A program made the position numbers and the translations under genes. From positions 1-6,369 of the forward strand of contig SYCH01000219.1 in assembly GCA_005787025.1 (NCBI GenBank): 6,369 nt of DNA, in the 5' to 3' direction. The notes under the pieces are model-generated. The model was not told the DNA's origin. It was given only the letters and a program-made list of their open reading frames with translations, and did not search any database. This DNA comes from Actinomycetota bacterium. Lineage in GTDB: Bacteria > Actinomycetota > Acidimicrobiia > Acidimicrobiales > Ilumatobacteraceae. Of the stretch, positions 1-5,539 are shown one piece after another (the first letter of the stretch is position 1; each line of letters opens with the position of its first letter).

Positions 1-707
1 AGGTCCTCGTCACCCCAGCCGAGTCGCCGAAGGTTGTTCGTGTAGTTGGGCAAACCCATGTAGGTCGACATGAAGCCGCGAGCGATGGCGCGGGCTTCGG
101 TGGGGTCGGTACTGAAGACCACCGCCTGCTCGGGAGCCAACAACGCGTCGGGGCCCATGGCCGCGCGGGCGATCGGCGTGTGCTCGACGGGAACGAAATA
201 CGGGTGCGCCCCCAAGGTGCGCTCGGCGGCCAACTTCAACATCTTCGGCCCGAGGGCCGCGAGACAACGCACCGGCGCCTCGGTGGGTCCGGCCGCGAAG
301 AAGAGACTGCGGTCCATCGCGTCGAGGTAGGACACCATGTTCGAGTACGGCTTGCCGTACGACGCGCCGTGGAATCCCTCGACCGCGGGCTGATGACTGA
401 CGCCGATACCGAGCAGGAAACGATCGGGGAACGCCTCGGTGAGGGTTTTCTGACCCGCCGCCATGGTCATCGCCGAGCGGGCGTGCAACGACGCGATACC
501 GGTGGCCATGATCAGTTTCTCGGTGGCCGACAACAAGAGCCCACACGACGCGAACGGTTCACGACCGACCGCTTCGGGCACCCACACGGCACCGAATCCC
601 ATGTCCTCGATGGCCGCGGCGGCACGTTGCGCCTCTTTCATCGGCTGCATGTCGAGCTGGAAGGTCCACAGACCCAACTTGCCGAGCGAATTCTTCGTGA
701 GTGTCAT
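1..707 (-). CDS. LLM-class, probably F420-dependent oxidoreductase (partial, 3' end outside window)
   Basis: The first 235 residues of a luciferase-like TIM-barrel oxidoreductase are visible; the gene is open at the left edge. The N-terminus reads like the probable F420-dependent oxidoreductase group typified by MSMEG_4141 (recalled as TIGR03620). It starts LGKLGLWTFQLD, has an IEDMGFGAVWVPEAVGR strand-loop near residues 33-49, an ATGIASLHAR strand near 68-77, and PDRFLLGIGVSH near 94-105, the usual cofactor-side motif. Members use coenzyme F420 or FMN to move hydride on unknown, often lipid or xenobiotic, substrates; the substrate here cannot be read. The ATG at 707 is chosen because the homologous N-terminus begins there and a TAGTTT hexamer ends 6 nt before it. 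The nudC stop lies 26 nt upstream on the same strand, so read-through from nudC is also possible. Family confidence is high; cofactor and substrate are inference. Confidence 0.88.
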   Translation of the reverse strand, partial: MTLTKNSLGKLGLWTFQLDMQPMKEAQRAAAAIEDMGFGAVWVPEAVGREPFASCGLLLSATEKLIMATGIASLHARSAMTMAAGQKTLTEAFPDRFLLGIGVSHQPAVEGFHGASYGKPYSNMVSYLDAMDRSLFFAAGPTEAPVRCLAALGPKMLKLAAERTLGAHPYFVPVEHTPIARAAMGPDALLAPEQAVVFSTDPTEARAIARGFMSTYMGLPNYTNNLRRLGWGDED

Positions 708-719
708 GGGGCGAAACTA
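708..719 (-). promoter_or_regulatory. Putative leaderless -10 promoter element of the LLM oxidoreductase
   Basis: On the minus strand TAGTTT (719-714) is followed by six bases, CGCCCC, and then the ATG at 707. No purine-rich Shine-Dalgarno sequence sits before the start. This matches the TAnnnT plus 6/7-nt pattern seen before five other genes in the window and would place transcription initiation at or next to the A of ATG. It gives the oxidoreductase its own promoter although it follows nudC by only 26 nt. No recognisable -35 was found. Confidence 0.5.
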
Positions 720-733
720 CTCGCCCACCGTGG

Positions 734-1546
734 TCACTCGCTCAACCAGGCGTCGATGAGTTTGCGCGCGATGGAGATGCCCGGAGGAATGTTCGGCAAC
801 TCGTCCTTGCGATACCAGTTGGCGTCCATGATCTCCGTGGGATCGCACACGATGTCGCCGCTGATCCACTGGGCACGGAATCCGAGCATCAGGCTGTGCG
901 GGAACGGCCACGGCTGACTGCCCATGTAGCGGACCGATCCGACCTCGACGCCCACTTCCTCGCGCACCTCGCGGATCACCGCACCCTCGAGGGTCTCTCC
1001 GGGCTCGACGAAACCGGCCAGACAGCTGTACATCGGCGCGCGGAACTGCACACCACGAGCCAGCAACGCCTCTTGATCCGGGCCGGGTTCCCCGCGCGTC
1101 ACCAACGTGATCATCGCGGGAGCGAGTCGCGGAAAGCTCATCAGGTTGCAGCGAGGGCATTTCATCGCTCGTTCGTTCGCCGCCATCACCGTGGTCTCGC
1201 CGCATCTTCCGCAGAAACGGTGCGTACGGGCCCACTCGACCAACTGGACCGCACGACCGGCCACCAACCAGTCGTCCTCGCTGGCGCGACCGAAGAGACT
1301 GAACAGGTCGAGTGCGGCACCGTCGGACGGGTCGCTTCCGTGGGGAACGTCGACACCCCAACATGCGTGACCGTCGAGGGTGCCCAAGAAGTGCACCCCG
1401 AAGTCCGGATCGGCGGGCTCGTCGTGCACCCAGACCGAGGCTCCCACCACGTGGAAGTAGCGATGCCCGACGGCGTCGTCGGGGGCGATCGCTCCCGGTT
1501 CGAACCGGCTGATGCGGGAAATCGACGTCTCGTGGGGAGAGTTCAT
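734..1546 (-). CDS. nudC: NAD(+) diphosphatase / NADH pyrophosphatase (Nudix, NudC type)
   Basis: The 270-aa product hydrolyses NADH or NAD to nicotinamide mononucleotide and AMP; family members also remove NAD caps from RNA 5' ends. Visible parts in order are a variable N-terminal domain (about 1-105), a four-cysteine zinc ribbon (C112, C115, C130, C133), and a catalytic Nudix fold. The Nudix box at 178-200 is complete: G178, E184, then REVREEVGV from R192, with the metal-binding glutamates intact. The array SQPWPFP at 210-216 follows; it distinguishes NudC-type enzymes from other Nudix hydrolases. Length fits the family (E. coli NudC about 257, mycobacterial about 313). The ATG at 1546 is the only start giving a normal N-terminus; the open frame continues far upstream antisense to the thiolase gene, but that extension is not nudC. 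It is divergent from the thiolase gene, with 24 bp between start codons, and upstream of the LLM oxidoreductase. Confidence 0.95.
   Translation of the reverse strand: MNSPHETSISRISRFEPGAIAPDDAVGHRYFHVVGASVWVHDEPADPDFGVHFLGTLDGHACWGVDVPHGSDPSDGAALDLFSLFGRASEDDWLVAGRAVQLVEWARTHRFCGRCGETTVMAANERAMKCPRCNLMSFPRLAPAMITLVTRGEPGPDQEALLARGVQFRAPMYSCLAGFVEPGETLEGAVIREVREEVGVEVGSVRYMGSQPWPFPHSLMLGFRAQWISGDIVCDPTEIMDANWYRKDELPNIPPGISIARKLIDAWLSE
1495..1508. repeat. Perfect 14-bp palindrome inside the 5' end of nudC
   Basis: CCGGTTCGAACCGG is a perfect palindrome with no spacer, centred between 1501 and 1502. It covers codons around Arg14-Gly18 of nudC and lies about 70 bp upstream of the proposed thiolase transcription start and about 45 bp inside nudC. 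It could be an operator for a dimeric regulator of the divergent pair. A palindrome of this length is also roughly expected to occur by chance in a few kilobases of GC-rich coding sequence, so the regulatory reading is weak. Confidence 0.2.
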
Positions 1547-1559
1547 GTCTCCGACCTTA
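1547..1559 (-). promoter_or_regulatory. Putative -10 element of nudC
   Basis: On the minus strand TAAGGT (1559-1554) is followed by CGGAGAC and then the nudC ATG at 1546, giving a TAnnnT hexamer 7 nt from the start as in a leaderless transcript. The GGAG inside the spacer lies only 2 nt from the ATG, too close for a normal Shine-Dalgarno, but AAGG eight or so bases upstream could be one, so a short-leader mRNA is an alternative. The hexamer overlaps the -10 of the divergent thiolase gene by two bases. Confidence 0.42.
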
Positions 1560-1570
1560 TGATGTCGCCC
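1558..1570 (+). promoter_or_regulatory. Putative leaderless -10 promoter element of the thiolase gene
   Basis: TATGAT at 1558-1563 matches the bacterial -10 consensus TATAAT at five of six positions and is followed by GTCGCCC and then ATG at 1571. Transcription starting at that A would give a leaderless mRNA and decides the thiolase start: the in-frame ATGs at 1559 and 1562 lie inside the -10 hexamer and would not be transcribed. The region where a -35 would fall (about 1535-1540) shows no consensus match. It shares 1558-1559 with the opposing nudC hexamer. Confidence 0.55.
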
Positions 1571-2791
1571 ATGTCGAATCACAGCCCTCGCACCGTTGTC
1601 ATCGTCGATGCCGTTCGCACCCCCGTCGGCCGCAAGAACGGTGGACTCTCCACGCTGCATCCCTCCGACCTTCTCGGCCTCGTCCAGAAAGCGCTCATCG
1701 ATCGCACCGGCATCGATCCGTCCGAGATCGATCAGGTCGTCGGTGGCAACGTCAGCCAAGTCGGCGCACAGTCGTTCAACATCACCCGCACCGCGTGGTT
1801 GTCGGCTGGTTTGCCCATGACCACCGCGTGCACCACCGTCGACACCCAGTGCGGTTCCAGCCAGCAGGCCACCAGCCTCGCGGCCTCGCTCATCGCGTCG
1901 GGCGTGGTCGACGTCGCCATGGCCTGCGGCGTGGAGTCGATGAGCACCGTTCCGATCGGCAGCAACTCGAACGCGTACACCAAGAACCCTAAGACCAAGG
2001 AGTTCGAGTCGCTCGGCAAGGCCGTGAGCAAGAGCTACTTCGAACATTTCGAATTCACGTCGCAGTTCGAGGGTGCCGAGCGCATCGCCGACAAGTGGAA
2101 CATCACCCGCGCCGACACCGACGCGTTCGGTCTCGAGTCGCAGCAGCGCGCGGCCCGCGCGTGGGCCGAGGATCGTTTCGCCGGCCAGTACATCGCGGTC
2201 GACGCCCCCGATCTCGGTGACGACGGCAAGCCCACCGGCACCACCCACCGCGTCGCGCGCGACGAGGGCATCCGCGAGACCACCCTCGAGAAGTTGCAGA
2301 CGCTCAACCCGGTGGCTCGCGAGAACGGCGTTCACACCGCGGGCAACTCGTCGCAGATCAGCGACGGCGCCGGTGCCGTCTTGATGATGACGCTGGAGAA
2401 GGCCAACGAGCTCGGCCTGAAGCCGCGCGCCAAGGTGGTCGACAGCTGTCTCGTGGGCGTGGACCCGGTGCTGATGCTCACCGGTCCCATCGACGCCACG
2501 CAGCGTTTGCTCGAGCGCAACGACCTCACGATCGATCAGATCGACACCTTCGAGATCAACGAGGCCTTCGCCTCGGTCGTGTTGGCTTGGGCCAAGGAGC
2601 TCGGTGCCGATCTGGCCAAGACCAACCCCAACGGTGGCGCGGTGGCCCTCGGCCACCCGCTCGGAGGCACTGGCGTGATCCTCACCACCAAGGCGCTCTA
2701 CGAACTCGAGCGCACCGGCGGCAAGTACGGCATCATCTCGATGTGCTGCGGTGGTGGTCTCGGTACCGGCACCCTCATCGAACGCATCTGA
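1571..2791 (+). CDS. Acetyl-CoA C-acyltransferase (thiolase family)
   Basis: The 406-aa protein is a complete thiolase, which cleaves 3-ketoacyl-CoA with CoA to acetyl-CoA and a shortened acyl-CoA, or condenses two acyl-CoAs. Visible signatures are the N-terminal VDAVRTPVGRKNG stretch (12-24), the nucleophilic C94 in TQCGSSQQA, the NEAF motif at 330-333, GHP with catalytic H362 in GGAVALGHPLGGTG, and the second catalytic cysteine C392 in MCCGGGLGTG. All catalytic residues are present and the length is normal for the roughly 390-405 aa family. The glycine-threonine after GHPLG (GGTG rather than the common GCSG) resembles actinobacterial degradative thiolases; chain length or steroid specificity cannot be assigned. 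The start at 1571 is preferred over in-frame ATGs at 1559 and 1562 because those overlap the -10 hexamer. It is divergent from nudC, and the nuclease gene follows 38 nt after its stop. Confidence 0.95.
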   Translation: MSNHSPRTVVIVDAVRTPVGRKNGGLSTLHPSDLLGLVQKALIDRTGIDPSEIDQVVGGNVSQVGAQSFNITRTAWLSAGLPMTTACTTVDTQCGSSQQATSLAASLIASGVVDVAMACGVESMSTVPIGSNSNAYTKNPKTKEFESLGKAVSKSYFEHFEFTSQFEGAERIADKWNITRADTDAFGLESQQRAARAWAEDRFAGQYIAVDAPDLGDDGKPTGTTHRVARDEGIRETTLEKLQTLNPVARENGVHTAGNSSQISDGAGAVLMMTLEKANELGLKPRAKVVDSCLVGVDPVLMLTGPIDATQRLLERNDLTIDQIDTFEINEAFASVVLAWAKELGADLAKTNPNGGAVALGHPLGGTGVILTTKALYELERTGGKYGIISMCCGGGLGTGTLIERI

Positions 2792-2829
2792 CCACGTCGA
2801 TGCGGACGTCGATCCGCCCACCCCACCGG

Positions 2830-3360
2830 ATGTTCCACGGATCTCGACTCATGCCGTCGTTCATCGTGTCGGCGGTGCTCGGGTCGGCGGCGTTCCTGTT
2901 CGGCTGTGGTTCGCCGGATGTCGAACTGCCGGCCAATGCCAACGCCGTCGTCGAGCGTGTGGTCGATGGTGACACCATCGAGGTGACCATCGACGGACGT
3001 GGCGACACCGTCAGACTCATCGGCATCGACACGCCCGAGACGAAGAAGCCCGACACACCCATCGAGTGTTACGGCCCCGAGGCGTCGGCCCGACTGACCG
3101 AACTGCTTCCGCCCGGCACTCCCGTCCGTCTCGAACGTGACATCGATTCGCGCGACAAGTTCGGACGTCTCTTGGCCTACGTCCATCGCGAGCCCGACGA
3201 CCTCTTCGTCAACGCCCTGCTCATCGACGAGGGCCTGGCTCGCCCCTACCCCTACGAACCCAACACGACCTACGCCGATCAGTTCGCCGCGGCCGCCGAG
3301 ACCGCGCGCACGAACGGCATCGGCCTGTGGTCCGCGTGTCCCGACGAGTCCTCTCCCTGA
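2830..3360 (+). CDS. Secreted thermonuclease-family (SNase) lipoprotein
   Basis: The 176-aa product (from this start) is a Staphylococcal nuclease-like, calcium-dependent nuclease carried outside the cytoplasm. A hydrophobic segment at about 9-25 ends in FLFG before C26, an imperfect but plausible lipobox, so a membrane-anchored lipoprotein is likely. The OB-fold nuclease core follows: VDGDTIEV with D48, VRLIGIDTPETK with R62, D67, T68 and E70, and RDKFGRLLAYV with R113. These match the catalytic D21, R35, D40, T41, E43 and R87 of S. aureus nuclease, so activity is expected. C80 and C170 could form a disulfide, fitting an exported protein. The start is uncertain. ATG 2851 would leave no positive charge before the hydrophobic segment, ATG 2800 gives a long basic leader, and ATG 2830 retains one arginine. 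None has a clear Shine-Dalgarno or its own -10, so the gene is probably co-transcribed with the thiolase gene ending at 2791. Confidence 0.9.
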   Translation: MFHGSRLMPSFIVSAVLGSAAFLFGCGSPDVELPANANAVVERVVDGDTIEVTIDGRGDTVRLIGIDTPETKKPDTPIECYGPEASARLTELLPPGTPVRLERDIDSRDKFGRLLAYVHREPDDLFVNALLIDEGLARPYPYEPNTTYADQFAAAAETARTNGIGLWSACPDESSP

Positions 3361-3399
3361 GCCGACCCCCCACACACATCGTCGTGCGGGTCGCGCCGG

Positions 3400-3411
3400 T
3401 ATCGTGTCGAC
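3400..3411 (+). promoter_or_regulatory. Putative leaderless -10 promoter element of the YdjC-like gene
   Basis: TATCGT at 3400-3405 is followed by GTCGAC and then the GTG at 3412. There is no Shine-Dalgarno before the GTG. The arrangement supports the GTG at 3412 over an in-frame GTG at 3424 and implies a leaderless GTG-initiated transcript separate from the nuclease gene ending at 3360. Confidence 0.5.
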
Positions 3412-4260
3412 GTGGGCGACAACGTGAGCGACACCCTGGCCGAGCGACTCGGATACGACGCGAACACCAAGTTGGTCATCATCTCGTGCGACGATCTCGG
3501 CTCGTGCCATGCCGCGAACCTTGGCGTCTATTCGGCCATCCGCGATGGTGTCGCCACCTGTGCCTCGGTCATGGTGCCCGCGCCCTGGGCGCGACATGCA
3601 GCCACCTTGTACGCCGGCGAGGACGTGGGCGTGCACATCACCCTCAACGCCGAGCACCCGCTGTACCGCTGGGGACCCATCACCCACGCACCGTCACTGT
3701 TGTCGGGTGACGGTGGATTCCCGCGCAGCGTCGACGATCTCTGGGAACACGCCGATCCGGCCGAGGTGTTGCGCGAGTGCCGTGCCCAGATCGAACGGGC
3801 CATCGCGTGGGGCTTCGACGTGTCCCACCTCGCTCCGCATCTCAGCGTCATCACGTTGCGTCCGGAGTTCTTCGACATCTACCTCGAGATGGCCATCGAG
3901 TTTCGTTTGCCCATTCGTCTGCCGTCGACCCTCACCTCCGAGCAGGCCGGATTTCCGTTCCGCTCGTTGGCCGCCGACGAGGGAATCGTCTTCCCCGATC
4001 ACTTCGATCACGACTGGCGGGCCGGCAGTCGCGAACGCGTTTATTCGGCCATTCGCGAGTTGAGGCCCGGGGTCACCGAGATCCACATCCAGCCCAGCGT
4101 GGACACCCCCGAGGTGCGAGCCCTCACCGAGGACGCCGCGCAGTGGATCGACGACCTCGATCTGGCCGTGAACGACTCCGTGTTGCGTGGTCTGCTGAAA
4201 GAATCAGGCGCGGTTCTCATCGGCTACCGCGAACTTCGTGACGCCATGCGGCGCGGCTGA
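3412..4260 (+). CDS. YdjC/ChbG-family carbohydrate deacetylase-like protein
   Basis: The 282-aa protein belongs to the YdjC/ChbG group, metal-dependent hydrolases related to polysaccharide deacetylases; ChbG of E. coli removes acetyl groups from chito-oligosaccharides. Visible signatures are the N-terminal strand KLVIISCDDLGSCHAAN with the metal-site aspartates D27 and D28, the VATCASVMVPAPWA stretch (47-60), DVGVHITLNAEHPL with H75, and a histidine pair H139 and H143 in VSHLAPHLSVI. The last segment usually reads like HxDSHxH; here the D-S pair is A-P, so that part of the site differs while H143 could still be a ligand. There is no signal peptide, so it should be cytoplasmic. Initiation at GTG 3412 is supported by a -10 hexamer 6 nt upstream. 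It converges on the SCP2-like gene with 9 nt between stop codons. The substrate is unknown. Confidence 0.85.
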   Translation: MGDNVSDTLAERLGYDANTKLVIISCDDLGSCHAANLGVYSAIRDGVATCASVMVPAPWARHAATLYAGEDVGVHITLNAEHPLYRWGPITHAPSLLSGDGGFPRSVDDLWEHADPAEVLRECRAQIERAIAWGFDVSHLAPHLSVITLRPEFFDIYLEMAIEFRLPIRLPSTLTSEQAGFPFRSLAADEGIVFPDHFDHDWRAGSRERVYSAIRELRPGVTEIHIQPSVDTPEVRALTEDAAQWIDDLDLAVNDSVLRGLLKESGAVLIGYRELRDAMRRG

Positions 4261-4269
4261 ACCCGCGCG

Positions 4270-4506
4270 TCAGCCCGCCAGCAATCGGGCGATCACCTCG
4301 GCGGCGCGACCGCTCGACAACGCGTCGAACAACGGCCCGGTCGGACCGGTGATCTTCAACTTGCCGCGCATGAACGCCACGGTGGGGTCCATGCCGGCAT
4401 CGGCCTTGGCGATGGTGGCCACGGTGTCGGCATCGTCGGGTCCGTCGAGGCGCTCGTCGCTCTTGCCCATCACGACCCGGAACTGAATGGTGCGCGTGTC
4501 ACTCAC
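4270..4506 (-). CDS. Small SCP2-like (sterol carrier protein 2 fold) protein
   Basis: The 78-aa product is acidic in its middle and ends in a stretch typical of SCP2 sterol-binding domains: PTVAFMRGKLKITGPTGPLFDAL at about 41-63 follows the family pattern AFMxGKxKxxGxxG. A full SCP2 domain is about 100 aa, so only a compact or shortened version is present. SCP2 domains bind lipids or other hydrophobic ligands, and in actinobacteria the fold also occurs in mycothiol-dependent enzymes. The GTG at 4506 shares its bases with the TGA of mca (GTGA, 4506-4503 on the minus strand), so the two genes overlap by 4 nt and are very probably translationally coupled. A G-rich run about 8 nt upstream could serve as a weak ribosome site. 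The coupling suggests a role linked to Mca, but no catalytic residues are recognisable and the function is not known. Confidence 0.78.
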   Translation of the reverse strand: MSDTRTIQFRVVMGKSDERLDGPDDADTVATIAKADAGMDPTVAFMRGKLKITGPTGPLFDALSSGRAAEVIARLLAG

Positions 4507-5477
4507 GGCGTCGCCCCCACGGTCTCGGGGCTGACGAGACGACCGGGGCGGGACACCCCCGCCGGCAAGACCGTCACGACGGTGATTCCCGCGAACAAGT
4601 CGGTCTCCACGTCGTCGTCGGTGGGTCCCCCCACGGTCGAACGAGCCAGGATCCAGTCCTCCCACGGGTACACCTCGCTCAATTGATCGTCGTCGAGCCC
4701 GAACCACCACGACTCCGTGGGATCGACCTGGGTGGCGTGCGCGCGCAACGCCCCGGATCGCGCCGACATGTGCGAGGCCACGTACGTGCGCGTGGTGATG
4801 CGTTCATCGTGCGACGGGCGATTCAGCCAACGCTCGTCGTAGGGCGAGGAACCGTTCAGCCGCAACATGGCCTCGTGCACCGCCACCAATCGGGTGCGCG
4901 ACCATGCCGAGTAGTACATCTTCGACGGCTGCCACACCGGACCCGCCCACGGATACCACGTGGGGTCACCGGCGCGAGCGAAGGCCACCACCGAGATCTC
5001 GTGCACCTTCACGTGATCGGGGTGCGGATAACCGCGTTGATCGTCGCCGTAGGTGATGAGGATCTGTGGACGGGCTCGTCGGATGACGGTCACCAAGCGT
5101 CCCACGGCCTCGTCGAGGTCGGCCTGATGGAAACAATCCGGATGCTCGTTCGCCGGCGAGTCCAACATGCCCGAATCTCGGTAACCGAGCATCACGACCT
5201 CGTCGAAGCCGATGATGGCCGCCGACTCGGCCAATTCGCGCGGCCGGAGGCGTGCCAGCGCCGCTTTCACCCCGGCGTCGTCCAGCCCGGCCAGGATGCC
5301 GCCCGGTTCGCGCAGCGCCGGGTTCTGTAGATCGCCCTCCTCACCGCCGGTGCAGCAGACCAGCACGGTGCGCACTCCGAGGTCGTGATACATCGCCAAC
5401 GTGGGCGCACCCTTGGACGCCTCGTCATCGGGATGCGCGTGCACCGTGAGGATGCACAGGTCCGTCGCCGACGTCAT
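4503..5477 (-). CDS. mca: Mycothiol S-conjugate amidase (PIG-L/LmbE superfamily)
   Basis: The 324-aa zinc hydrolase cleaves the amide of mycothiol S-conjugates, releasing a mercapturic acid for export and GlcN-inositol for mycothiol recycling. The PIG-L signature HAHPDDEASKGA at 13-24 supplies zinc ligands H15 and D18 and the general base D17; YPHPDH at 150-155 supplies H155. K22 in the SKGA segment corresponds to the lysine typical of Mca, where the paralogous deacetylase MshB has serine, and favours Mca over MshB. Other Mca-like segments are CCTGGEEGDLQNPA (41-54), LGYRDSGM (97-104) and WQPSKMYYSAWSR (182-194). M. tuberculosis Mca is about 288 aa; the extra residues here are a C-terminal tail of roughly 35-40. 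The ATG at 5477 is preceded at 6 nt by a TAGCGT hexamer. It overlaps the SCP2-like gene downstream and is divergent from the PEBP lipoprotein gene. Confidence 0.92.
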   Translation of the reverse strand: MTSATDLCILTVHAHPDDEASKGAPTLAMYHDLGVRTVLVCCTGGEEGDLQNPALREPGGILAGLDDAGVKAALARLRPRELAESAAIIGFDEVVMLGYRDSGMLDSPANEHPDCFHQADLDEAVGRLVTVIRRARPQILITYGDDQRGYPHPDHVKVHEISVVAFARAGDPTWYPWAGPVWQPSKMYYSAWSRTRLVAVHEAMLRLNGSSPYDERWLNRPSHDERITTRTYVASHMSARSGALRAHATQVDPTESWWFGLDDDQLSEVYPWEDWILARSTVGGPTDDDVETDLFAGITVVTVLPAGVSRPGRLVSPETVGATP

Positions 5478-5489
5478 GCAACCACGCTA
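5478..5489 (-). promoter_or_regulatory. Putative leaderless -10 promoter element of mca
   Basis: On the minus strand TAGCGT (5489-5484) is followed by GGTTGC and the mca ATG at 5477, giving a TAnnnT hexamer 6 nt from the start with no clear Shine-Dalgarno. The inverted repeat at 5490-5505 abuts its upstream side, where the spacer toward a -35 would lie. This promoter would serve both mca and the coupled SCP2-like gene. Confidence 0.5.
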
Positions 5490-5505
5490 GTTCGCCCGAG
5501 CGAAC
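5490..5505. repeat. Inverted repeat in the mca/PEBP divergent intergenic region (candidate operator)
   Basis: GTTCGC at 5490-5495 and GCGAAC at 5500-5505 are perfect 6-bp inverted repeats around the spacer CCGA. The element touches the proposed mca -10 hexamer and lies about 35-50 bp upstream of the proposed PEBP transcription start. A dimeric regulator bound here would block the mca promoter and could affect the PEBP promoter. Its position is suggestive, but a repeat of this size can occur by chance. Confidence 0.35.
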
Positions 5506-5527
5506 CCGCCCCATCCGTCGCCACCCC

Positions 5528-5539
5528 TAACATGAACTC
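5528..5539 (+). promoter_or_regulatory. Putative leaderless -10 promoter element of the PEBP lipoprotein gene
   Basis: TAACAT at 5528-5533 is followed by GAACTC and the ATG at 5540. There is no Shine-Dalgarno in the six-base gap. The arrangement mirrors that of the divergent mca gene and supports ATG 5540 as the start. No -35 consensus is visible. Confidence 0.5.

Noticed and set aside
10..546. Minus-strand 178-aa open frame at the left edge
   Set aside because: Arg/Gly/His-rich out-of-frame shadow of the LLM oxidoreductase, whose own frame shows clear family motifs.
701..1570. Plus-strand extension of the thiolase frame upstream to 701
   Set aside because: It lies antisense to nudC, contains no recognisable domain, and thiolase homology begins at about 1571.
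1547..2821. Minus-strand open frame running antisense through the whole thiolase gene and in frame with nudC, giving an apparent 695-aa protein
   Set aside because: The upstream part lacks any domain logic and mirrors the codon bias of the thiolase gene; nudC has a normal N-terminus and promoter signal at 1546.
3363..3393. CGACCC/GGGTCG stem between the nuclease and YdjC-like genes
   Set aside because: The loop is 19 nt and no T tract follows; not a convincing intrinsic terminator.
2698..3687. Minus-strand 329-aa open frame opposite the nuclease gene
   Set aside because: No family motifs; the plus-strand nuclease has all catalytic residues, so this is an antisense shadow of GC-rich coding DNA.
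4255..4275. Inverted repeat GGCTGA/TCAGCC between the convergent YdjC-like and SCP2-like genes as a bidirectional terminator
   Set aside because: Both genes end in GGC-TGA, so the 6-bp symmetry arises automatically; there is no T tract on either side.
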